A stretch of DNA of 64,000 bases. Origin: Watersipora subatra. Its lineage: Eukaryota > Bryozoa > Gymnolaemata > Cheilostomatida > Watersiporidae. This document shows, one piece after another, positions 11,901 through 23,300 of the stretch (positions are counted from its first letter, which is position 1; every line of letters starts with the position of its first letter). The position numbers were made by a program, and so were the translations under genes. The notes beneath the pieces are model-generated. The model had not been told where the DNA came from. It did not search any database and was given only the letters and a program-made list of their open reading frames with translations. Location of the stretch: assembly GCF_963576615.1 (NCBI RefSeq), contig NC_088714.1, forward strand, positions 26,408,558-26,472,557. Reading direction: 5' to 3'.

Positions 11901-13649
11901 CAGGTGTCTAGCTCGTTTTTAAGCGACTTGAGTTTTGATGAGTCCGAGCAGTTGCATTCTCATTCCCTCTCATCAGACCAACAGGTAGTTAAGTAGTATG
12001 TTGAGCACCAAGTTGTGCTCAGCATTTCCGTTTAATTAAGTAAATACTTTCATGGTAAGAGCTGTTGTACTGGCAATTGAGACAGGATTAAGCCAGTGGA
12101 AGTAAACAATGATTTAGACTAAATTGGTTTAGTCATTCGCAACATTACTGTCACTGGAGATGGAGGCATTTCAGTTTACTCAATTAACTTTATTAAGAAA
12201 CTTAAATAGTAGTTTTCAAAATAGTTGGTGTGTTGAATGAGGTGACTTAAAATGGGTTTTAACATTTATTGTAACTGAAATCAACTCTGCACATTCAAAC
12301 CTTGGCTTACAAATTTTTTGCCAAAGCATGTAAAATTTGAGCAAAAAGTTGTCTTCACATACCAATTAATTTCCATCATATGACACTCAAAATTTTTAAA
12401 AATTTTACAATTTTGCTAACAAAAGTAAAAAGAAAGATTTTTAATATAAAAAAGGACATATGAATAACAAAAAACCTATCAATTAAGTTTATTTAACTTA
12501 CATATAAATTAAGAAATGTTATCCCTCTTTTTACCACCAAGCTTAGACATTGACAAACCTACCCTCTTAGGTAAAGTTGTAGCAAAGTCATCTAATTATT
12601 GATTATCACTTTAATAATTTATTTTTTACATATATTAGCATGTTACAGGTTTTAACATATTTGTTCTAATTGCAACTATTTGAAATATTTATGAATGTTT
12701 GTTGAACTCTGGAATGAATTGAACAAAATACAACATATTTTTATACAAAACATATTTTTATAAGAATATTTGCTTGAACAAATGTCAATTTCGATGCAAG
12801 AAGCAAATATCTTCCTATGTAACAGTTTGATCATGTTGAGAAGAAACTGACATCACAAATTAGCGTAATGCTCCACATTTAATCAAAGTTCTCAAAAGAC
12901 TGAAAATAAATCTTTTCAAATTTATTCTTTTATCACAAATGATGTAAATAATTTTAAAGTGTTTCAAAACTAAAAAATGACATTTTAAGCGTCATAAAAT
13001 TCTTTAACACCATAAATTATTAAGGGATCTTAATCAAGTACACTGAAATTCCAATGCTCTATTAATAGTAGGTTGGGAGATGAGTTACCGTATCTGTAGC
13101 AGCTCGTACACCAGATTTTTGTGTAAAATATAAAGGTGTGAGAATAGCGTTACTATTCTGCGCTTGTTTTTGTTAAAGGCATGAAAGTTTCAACCAAAAC
13201 ATGTAAGACTATCAGTGTTTAGCGACCCAGAACAATTCCGTCTACATACATACATCTCAGTTGAACACTAGAGATGAGAATGATTTCCAGTTGGCAACTA
13301 AGTAGCATCATTGTATCTTGTCAAATTTTTTGTTATAACTCCAATTGTTTGAGATCTGAGACTCAAAAAATCTGGTTGAACTTGATGAATTTTAAGTGAA
13401 AGGGCTATTTCATCTCAAGGTTGAAATTTGTGCGGTCTAGCTTAAATACAATCCACAACTGTGTGGGTAAAGTATAAACAATTATGGGTATGCCTATTAT
13501 AGCGTATGCTTATTGCATAAGACTTATTGCAGGTGCCATTAAGCTCAGAGGATGAGATTGAGCTGGCCCTTGCTCGACGCCATGCTGAGAGAAGGCAACT
13601 CCAATCATGCGGTGCTCAGGTAGTACCAGATAGAGACATAGAAGAGTGA
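8928..13649 (+). CDS. Unrecognised Ser-rich acidic protein, 303 aa, 8 coding exons
   Basis: Coding exons are 8928-9077, 9200-9352, 9454-9547, 9778-9896, 10045-10105, 11635-11747, 11880-11984 and 13533-13649 (TGA). Every junction has GT..AG ends and the phases join without a stop, giving 912 nt. The ATG at 8928 follows an in-frame TAA at 8892. The same exon seems to begin after an acceptor near 8798, so part is 5' UTR, with a short upstream ATG frame at 8819. The product is hydrophilic and low-complexity: Ser/Asp/Glu clusters (SPPERLSLSEDESSFSF, DVSESSSFHKDSELSSS), a more ordered stretch MRRIVVVPADGIIDLRDLQD in exon 6, and an Arg-rich helix-like C-terminus (DEIELALARRHAERRQLQ). No signal peptide or membrane segment is visible. 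It may be a disordered nuclear or regulatory protein, but I assign no function. Intron 5 (10106-11634) holds a 49-bp minisatellite. The gene converges on SECISBP2L. Confidence 0.75.
10703..11107. repeat. 49-bp minisatellite, ~8 copies, in an intron
   Basis: Each unit starts tatctacatagtgactctgt and ends with a gtagtgtaacaaacac-type segment. The first copy carries an insertion, and the last shows a tag-triplet expansion (tagtagtagtagtag near 11070). It lies in intron 5 of the unrecognised plus-strand gene. Confidence 0.9.
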
Positions 13650-13858
13650 CTTGCCGGAGATGATACTTGGTACATTTACTTGACTGTGACGATTGCTTGG
13701 TATTTGACTGTTGATATTAGATATTGTTGTTTTATTGCCTTGTTAGTTAGGTATGGTTATTGTTATTGTTTTGTTTGACTGGTCTACCATTTGTTTATAA
13801 GCTATTCTTTGTATTGCTGATTTGTTATGCACTCTGTTATTGTTAAATTTGAAGTTGT

Positions 13859-13864
13859 TTTATT
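13859..13864 (-). terminator. Candidate polyadenylation signal for SECISBP2L
   Basis: TTTATT on the plus strand (AATAAA on minus) lies 440 bp past the SECISBP2L stop; another is at 13731-13736. Their position beyond the plus-strand gene's own candidate signals suggests overlapping convergent 3' UTRs. Confidence 0.35.
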
Positions 13865-14204
13865 CTGTTTTGTTACAAATATATGCACAGTTTGTCTTCC
13901 CCATTCCTACAGTATGACACCAAAACAGCTCATTCATGTTCATATCATTACTAGTAGATTGTAATTACTTATCAATGTAGTAAGTGGGATGTCTAAACTT
14001 TTGGCACCAATTCAAATAACAAGGGAATTAATATGTCGCACTTTTCGTCAATATATATTTTCACCATTAAAATATCTTACCAGAATATCTGCTATATACT
14101 TTGTACAAGGTCTTCAAATCAAAAAAATATTAAATACGAAATTGAAACATGGCATGCAAGTCAATGTGCATGCTAGTGGTATAAGCACAGTCCTCTATCT
14201 TTTT

Positions 14205-14248
14205 AATAAAATGTCACGGAGCAAACGAAACAGTACCTCAAAAATAAA
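14205..14248 (+). terminator. Candidate polyadenylation signals (AATAAA x2) for the plus-strand gene
   Basis: AATAAA occurs at 14205-14210 and 14243-14248, 560-600 bp after the stop at 13649. No canonical signal was seen closer. If used, the plus-strand 3' UTR would end about 40-80 bp before the stop codon of convergent SECISBP2L. Confidence 0.35.
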
Positions 14249-14307
14249 ATTTAAAATCCCGAGTGAGTAACTAGGTAAAGACAACCATCACTACTGTGAA
14301 TACCTCG

Positions 14308-17300
14308 CTAGCTCTTGGAAACGCTAGGAGATCGACTCCTGGAGATGAGCACATCTGTGTTAGCTTCGCAAGCCGTGTATGTTGCATTGAACTCTGCGTT
14401 GTCTTGTGAGATCTCTGTAGCCTGTGTGTTAACCGTGTCCACATCTCTCACCCATGACCTGATGCGCTCCACCTTACAGCTAGAGGAGCTTGAACCGAGT
14501 GGATCAGCAAGATGTTCCGATTCGCTTGCATTTTCTATTGTGACCGATGAGTGTGTGCTGTTAATAATAGAAGTGTAAATAATTATACAACCAGAACAAC
14601 ATTTTTATTGCAAAGGAGTCCTTAGGAGACCAAATTTTGCAAGCATTTTGTATAACGAGTTTCATTGCTTTCCATAAAACAAAGTTGTCCGGCATGGAAA
14701 TGCTTAAAGAAGGTGCCTCAGATACAATTTTATGCTCGCTCTTAATAACTGAATTCAACAACAAGCCATGTCATAAGACAAAGATTTAGCTCGAGGATTA
14801 TTTTACCTGACAGTATCGTGCTGATCTAAGGTTCTTGAAGAAGTCTGTGATCTGACTTCAATATGGCTACCACTGTTGGACCGTGAGTGCCGGTGAGTGT
14901 CATGGGATGGCCTCTTTTTGAGAGTAAGTTGTGACAGCATATGACTAACGGTGTCTGTCAACTCAGGCATTGTTCCCTATTTAACAGTATTGCGCTTCAT
15001 TAGAATGGAACACAAAAAACAGTTAAAGAATTGAGAGTCAGAACTAGGTTAAAAAAGTAGTCCTTACCTGAGAGCTGTCTTCACTACCTTTTATACAGAC
15101 TGTGGATTCACCAACTAAAAGTGAAATTAGAGTGAACCACCTCAGTGTAAGCCATCAAATAACATGCTATACGCCACTAATGTATGTAACAGAATGAAAA
15201 CAAGATGATAAACTTACTGTTGGTAAAACCTTGTGCGCAAACATGGCCTTTGCTCGTACTATTAGGACCATCTGTTGTAGCAGCGATGTCATTGGCTAAC
15301 GAGCCATGATTGGCTGCATCGTTATCTTCCGTGTCAGCCTCATTCCCCTCATCAATGTCATAGATGTCATCCTGTAGGGGGCCACGACTCTCACTCACAG
15401 AACCACTTGCAGAAGTTGGCACTGAGATCTGACTAGAAACCTGGAAACACCGAGTTCACCAACTTGCCATCAAAAATTCATAAATGCTTATGCAGCGTTG
15501 CGGCTGAATTTTCTTTTATAAGTAGAGAGCAGATAAAACAAGAAATTTGACGTTTTTATAACATTTCAACCTAATTACAACAAATTAAACTCAGCAAATT
15601 TTCAATATACAATAGTGTGTGACTTGACTGGTGTGAGAAAACTTCTGATGCACAAAGCTATTCTTACATGCTCCGAATTGCTTCCATTTGCCTTCAAATT
15701 GATGACATGATCTGGTTTATTAGGCACATCAGAAACAGGCTCAGAAAGGATGCTGCTGGTAAAGGAAATGGCACTACATCCAGACGGAGTGCGTGAATGG
15801 CCAAGATGGGAGAAGTAAAGACCGCATGAACCCTTTAGAGCCCCTCCGTACTGCGCTACCTCCTTGGCAAGAGCATCAACCATCTCGTGGTAGGCTTCTC
15901 GTGCTTGACTTGTTAGCTCAATGAGCTCATTGTACATTGCCTGCAGTTAAGATTATTTTCAGTGTATCATCTCACATATCTAGTTCTTATATACCTAATC
16001 ACTGCTAGCGAAAAACACTGCTGATAGGATTATGAGTGAAAGAAATGGGCAAATGGTTCATGAATCTTTTTGTATTTTAGTGTCTTAGAAAAACAGGAAA
16101 CAGGAGCTATTGCCTTACTAACCTCCGCTCCTTGATAGTTGAAGACACCGACTACACTGACAGGCACGAGTTTAGCACAAGCTCGACCGAGTGACCTTCT
16201 ACCAAGAGCAAATACAAAAGGAACATCTTGCTCACGACACAAGTTGATGATCATGTTAAGCGCATCATCTAGTCCTCCTACAAATATTTTGATAGAAGAA
16301 TCATTCCAGACCAGAGAATAGGCTGTAAAAATGACAACACGAAAATGACAATATGGCTACAAGAAGCCCACCTTTTGACCTGATTTTCTCGAGATTAGGA
16401 GAGATGATGACGAGTTTGACCCTGCGGAGTTTGAGATGTTTGGTGACTTCTCTAAGGCCGAGCACGAGACGTCTTTTAATCTTTGCTTTCATAGGATCCT
16501 TATGGTACAAACGATCTTGGAACTTTACTAACGTCTGAAGAAGGTTTGTACAATTGATGTCTATTTCTTTGTCAAGCACTTGTTTGCAGTACCTGAATAG
16601 ACATGTGAAAACAGGAATGTAGATATGATGAATTAGAAAAGGTTAGAGAAAGATAAAAGCGAAAGTAAACAGAAAAGAGGAAAAGAAAACAAATTTAAAT
16701 GGAATAGAGTAGTTATTAAGGGCAACACAGAGCTGGGCTTACTCTCGGAATCTGCGCGAGTGTATTTTTTGTATGATGTCATTGACGACTGTAGGACTTC
16801 CAACTCCACTAGCCGGATTGCTGAGACTTGTGGGAGGTGACAAGAGCCCGACACTAATTGGTGAATTCTGACTGAGAGGAGAGAGATCCTGGCTATGAGG
16901 TGTTCCTGAATCGTCTCCTGAAATACAAAATTTTGACCTGATTAAAAGGTTAGAAAAATCCTCTTTTAGAGTTTTTAAATTGGGTATTTGTTGCATTACA
17001 TAGCATTGGACATGTATGATTAGAACAAGGCATTCTGCTAACCAAGAGAATTTGCCAGAGAATTGTGATCTTCCATGTCACTGATAACATCATCATCATT
17101 CTCTTCAGGCTCTGAGGTAAAATGGAGGCTTGAGTCAGGGGTAGAGATGATATCCACAGGGCCATCACCGATATACCTGCAAATAGCCTTTCCAGCTACT
17201 TTTCTGTTTGAACGGAATAATGCAAACTTCAATTGCCCCCGACTATGGTTTAGAAACTGCAATGCTTCAGCAGATCTATCCCGAATAGGCCAGACAGAAA

Positions 17301-20300
17301 CTTTATACAAAATAGTTTTACTATATACTAGTTGTACTTTAGCTAGACAAAACATAAGGACATTACTGATAGAAAACGTGGTCTGGCCATATTGGCAAAA
17401 ACTCTTTACTATAATAAGAGGCGTGTCCATCCCTCAGTCTAAAGACAAGGTTGGAGGTTGAGATAAAATATTGCTATAAGCAGGATTTGAACTCGCATCA
17501 GCTTGGTAGCCCAACAGTCTAACACCAGCACCAATCAACCGCTTTCTGTCATTTTAGAATAATCAAACTGACAATTATTTTTTGTGCTTTATCATCAGAC
17601 CTGATGGTCTCTCACGAGGCATTAGGCTGCCAGGGTACTAGTAACTTATAATGGCTAATTCTTATGCACCAAAAGTTCAAAACTAATAATATGCAGGCCG
17701 ACATACCTCAGCCTTTTTCTCTCTTCTCTTTCTTTTAAGATGACTTTCTTCAAAGCACTAGGCTTCTTAGCTCTAGGCACTTCTCTTTCCTTGCCTCGCT
17801 TTATGACTGGTGCTGTTGAATCAAGAGGGTTGAGGACTGCTTTGGAACTAAATGCGCCGCTGTTCTTCTTGGAAGATGCTGATATGTGCTCATTTTCAGA
17901 CTGCGCCTTCTACAAAAATCTTCTCCAAATGTAATGTCATTCACTTTGAAGTTACCTGACCTTGGAACTTAGCAGACTTGACTTACAGATATTTATCTTT
18001 TAGTATGCCTGTCTGAATTCTAGGTCATTCTAAACTTACAGTAATGTAGCTAGTGTTAGCAGTGAGAATCGAACGAATGTAAGGACAAGCAAAAATGCAC
18101 AAGATAAGAAGCATTGTGTAAGGGTCATACCACGTGCCAAATCAGTGCAGTATAAAACCATTGAGAGCAGTCTTATCAGTGGAACACTTAGCTATTCTAC
18201 CATGAAAATCACTTCAAACTTTACATGTGCTGCTAATTTAGGAGTTGCCCTCACCTTCGGGGCGCTTATCATATCTAAAAGGTTGATAGAGACAGGTTGC
18301 TGAGATTTCTTTCCCCCAGTAGGTGCGGACGCAGAGTTGTTCACGGGTTTAACAATGACAGGAGTTTGGTTGACGACCTTGAGAGCCTGTTGCTCTAGGT
18401 CAATCTCAAGCTGCTCCTCCATGGCTGCTTTATTTGCTTGTTCTCTCCGCTTCTTCCTTTTACCTGAAAGCTTGCATTCGGCTGAATCTGCAACAGTTGC
18501 ATGTTCATTTGTACTTTCATCCCTGGAAGCTCTCTTAGAACTTTTGGAGAATTATGACCTACTATTATCACACCAGGAAAGAAAACACCAACTTTTGAAA
18601 ATACTTGAACCAATATTTACTTATTTCTTTCAGTGTATTTAAAAACCTATGATCGCATCACAGGAATAACAAGCAGACAAGTGCTCAGACGATTTGAAAT
18701 GTGTTATGACCTTGCGAGCATATCCTATATTATTATTACAACATTTAGGGCAGAGATTTTTTAATAGAATCGGCAGGAGCTGATGTTACCAGCCAACACC
18801 AGTGCTAATTAGGCTGCGCACAATATTTTACTTTCACAAACGTGAAGAGAACACAAGTCTGACCGCAATGCATCTATTTCTACATTCCAACAATTTCTAC
18901 TTGTATAAAAACACCTCAGCACTATTAACCATCACCTGTCATATAATTAATAATCTTTCTAAATTCATACTAAAAATTTCCCTTATTCGTATGATTTATT
19001 ATACCTATCTTCATTTGTTAGTTGAAAGGCTTTTGGTACCAGCTTTATGTATGGCGCTAGTTGGAAGTTTCACATAATACAGAAACACAGAATTTCAAGA
19101 ACTAGGCCACTAGGGCATATCATGCAAAAAAAGAACTACTCTATTAGATCACAGAGAAGTGTAGCCAGCAATGACAAGTTGAAAGAGCGAGAAGGAAGCT
19201 CTTATTTAAGTTTTCAATTGTCCCCAGAGACCTAAAGTGTTAATCCATCTTTTAGAGATATAAATAGCAATAAGATATGGCCATTAAGTATTTCTATACA
19301 TCTTGGCACTAACTTACCATCATAAAGCCCTGCCTCAGCAAAACTTGGAAAATTTTCAGAAATGCTGTCAGGAGCAAGGAGATTAAAGGTTGTCTCTTGG
19401 CTGAGGATAGGAGAATGATACTGCAAGAGAAATGATAATAACGGATCAGTGAGTGACATATGTTAAAAAGTTTGCTGTATGTAGGGTTGCAGATGTCTCG
19501 AGCTAATTGACATAAGAGAGAAAGTGAACCTTACATCTCGAGGAGTAGTCGACAAGAAAGGCCTTTCCGTACTATCTTCTGCATTCATCTCCTCTACTGA
19601 TTTCTCTGTTAAACACAAACAAAAAATTTTTATTGAAAAGACTCACCCGACATTGACCCGACTGTTATGAGATAATCATCATAGTTCGAAAATAAGCTGA
19701 GATTTGGCATTGTAAATTAAGCAATTTTGCTTCCAAGCGTTTTGGAATTTTAGCGAATTCCGGACTTTCTAGCACTGCAACTAACTATTGATTACAGGCT
19801 TACATACTGACACCAACACAAACCTAAGCACAAACATCACGCATTAAATTAATTGCTGTTTGTGGTTGCATAGGCTAAGATAAACTGATATATTGTCAAT
19901 AACAGAAAAATGTAAGACATCTCTGCAGATTTGAGTACTTTGTATACTTTACTTTGTAAATTGAGTATATAGGGGCTAGGAAGGCAAACATACCAAGCAC
20001 ATGATTAGTACAAATGACCACACATGGCAGCACAGCAGTTCACAGTTATCTCTATGTATAGTAAGGATATTAGCTAACAATCATATCAAGTTCATAGTCA
20101 CAAGCAATTAGTGAATCGTGGATTTTTACAACAATTCATTAGTTTTTGTGGAACAGCTGTTTTTGTCGTACCAGCATGTAGCTGATCCCTAAAACACTAA
20201 TCAGTATTTTCAAACAGCGAAAACCACAGTAATTCAGCTTTAATCTACAGTTGGGTGTATGAATGTTATGAGTGAAGACAGGCTGGATGGCTTGAATAAT

Positions 20301-23300
20301 TAAATAAGTAAAGAGATATTATCTGATGAGCAGTTTGTCTGCCCAGAGCGGCTATATCAAGCGCATCAAAAGATATATAAGGAACTAAAATGTGTATAGT
20401 ACACTATAATCTACAGCGATGCAAATTGAGTCATCCTTGAGACTGCTTTTACAACACAAATGTACATTAATATATCTGCATAGCCTATAGACACCCATAA
20501 ATAGTCTAGTATTAAGATTTCTCCCACAGAAGTAGGAGTAAAGTAGGTAGCTAGAGCAATTGTATCAAAGACATAGAGGAGCTTACACCATTTTACCTAT
20601 TCCATTTCATAAGATACACTCCACCATAACTCATTTTAATGAAAGCTAATTACGGAGGAAAGTTATTATGGTATTGCTATCTGCAGACGCATCTCAGCAG
20701 ACAATCGACCAAGCGACTTACCCTTCCTCTTGCGGCGGCGCCCTCTTTTGCGTTTCTTCTTCTTCCCGCCGGTCTCTTCGTGTTCTGATGTAGCACCATC
20801 CTGTTGAGCAATAGAGAGAGGAAGTGACTGAGGGAGAGGAGTAGCGACTGGAGAAACACGGTTGGAAGTCAGCGCTCTCGCATAACTCATGTTTTGGCCC
20901 TCGCCAAATCCTGTGGCTGTTTGATGCGAATTGTTTGCATGTAAAAGAGTCGTCGGACCCCTCTCACCACCCTCTAAAGTCTTTGAGCGAGCATCAGTAC
21001 CACTAGATATTTGATTCTGTTTATGAAGTGGACTCGAGTAACCGGAATCGGAGTGATCAACTTCTTCGCTGTCGGTCGAATCACTAGCACCCTGCTGCCG
21101 AGAGGCTACCTTTCGTCGAAGCTTTCTCTTGCCCTGATAGAGAGCGTTAGGTACTTGCTCCAATGTATGATCAGCGATATCTTCGGCAAAATCTGTCAAA
21201 CATAAATTATTGAGATGATAAGTCAGGTATGATGAGGTACAGAAAGAATTAAATATGCAAATTTGTGTACCAGTTATGGATGACAAATCTTGTATATACG
21301 TTGCATACTTGCGGTACAACATACTTAAACCTCGATTGAATAAACCTATCGCAAATGAATACAAGCAAACAGTAAAAACAAAAATAATTTTGAAAGAAGC
21401 AAACCATTTTGACTCATATAAATAAGGCATATATATAATGATATGACCCGAAAAACTGTTCCATGTTGAAAATTGTAGGAATTTTCATAATGATTATACG
21501 ACGATGACTTGTGAGTTACAGTATTTGCCCTGGCAAGTTATCACATACTTTTAAACAAATTGCTGTATGGAAAAGCTGTGTTTCCAGAGCTACAATAAAG
21601 TTCCAACAACTCATTGTCATCACAGAGGTAAATTTGAAGTTTCACAGAACTTGTGATTCAGGAGTAACTTTGTTGTAACAATTAACTACTAAATCAGGCC
21701 TCAACTGAATGAGCGATGAGAGGTGTACTGGAGCTTGGGTGTAATTTATGAATATATTACCAAAACACAATTTTAATGCAATATCCTAAAACCATACCAA
21801 ATCAGGCTTGAGCATAGTAGTTTTAATGCACTTGAATGTACAGATATGAACCAATATTATACATAAGACGTAAACCTCAAACAAGTACTTGAATTTATAG
21901 CGAAGTAGTTATGAAAAAAATGATGATCAAAGTTTCTTGAACCACCTCCGCATCATAAGTAAATGAGCAAAGGTTTAAGGTAAAACTTAAAAGTAAAAAG
22001 TATTAAATACAAAAAATTTAAGCGCTACATTAGTTTAAACATCAGCTAGCCTAAGTAAGTTCCACCAACTCTATACTTGCACTTCTGTCCAGTAAGATTT
22101 CTTTCAATTGATTACTTCTTTATTAATTTGCTGGTTTACACATATTTTATATAATGCATTCGTTTTATTGAAATGGCTTGAAACATTACAATATTGTACG
22201 TAAAAGTTAAAAAGCTGAGAAAAATAAAAAATACGATGTAAAACTTATATATATATATATATACAATTAAGTTTATTTAAACTATCTACTGTAAGTTGAA
22301 ATTAGCTATGTATCTAGTGTACGTTGAAGTAAGTCATATATCTAGTGTAAGTTGAAGTAAATCATGTATCTGGTGTAAGTTGAAGTAAATCATATATCTG
22401 GTGTAAGTTGAAGTAAGTCATGCTTCTAGTGTAAGTTGAAGTAAGTCATGTATCTAGTGTAAGTTGAAGTAAGTCATGCTTCTAGTGTAAGTTGAAGTAA
22501 GTCATGCTTCTAGTGTAAGTTGAAGTAAGTCATGTATCTAGTGTAAGTTTAAGTAAGTCATGCTTCTAGTGTAAGTTGAAGTAATTCATATATCTAGTGT
22601 AAGTTGAAGTAAGTCATATATCTAGTGTAAGTTGAAGTAAGTCATGCTTCTAGTGTAAGTTGAAGTAAGTCATGTATCTAGTGTAAGTTGAAGTAAGTCA
22701 TGCTTCTAGTGTAAATTGAAGTAAGTCATGCTTCTAGTGTAAGTTGAAGTAATTCATATATCTAGTGTAAGTTGAAGTAAGTCATGTATCTAGTGTAAGT
22801 TGAAGTAAGTCATGCTTCTAGTGTAAGTTGAAGTAAGTCATGTATCTAGTGTAAGTTTAAGTAAGTCATATATCTAGTGTAAGTTGAAGTAAGTCATGTA
22901 TCTAGTGTAAGTTGAAGTAAGTCATGCTTCTAGTGTAAGTTGAAGTAAGTCATGTATCTAGTGTAAGTTTAAGTAAGTCATGCTTCTAGTGTAAGTTGAA
23001 GTAATTCATATATCTAGTATAAGTTGAAGTAAGTCATATATCTAGTGTAAGTTGAAGTAAGTCATGCTTCTAGTGTAAGTTGAAGTAAGTCATGTATCTA
23101 GTGTAAGTTGAAGTAAGTCATGCTTCTAGTGTAAATTGAAGTAAGTCATGCTTCTAGTGTAAGTTGAAGTAATTCATATATCTAGTGTAAGTTGAAGTAA
23201 GTCATGTATCTAGTGTAAGTTGAAGTAAGTCATGTATCTAGTGTAAGTTGAAGTAAGTCATGTATCTAGTGTAAGTTGAAGTAAGTCATGCTTCTAGTGT

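Noticed and set aside
13989-14270. 93-aa plus-strand ORF downstream of the unknown gene
   Set aside because: No acceptor joins it in phase, it contains the polyadenylation-like signals, and its composition is AT-driven. It is more likely 3' UTR.
17075-17461. 128-aa plus-strand ORF
   Set aside because: Antisense of SECISBP2L exon 17176-17043 and the adjacent SINE.
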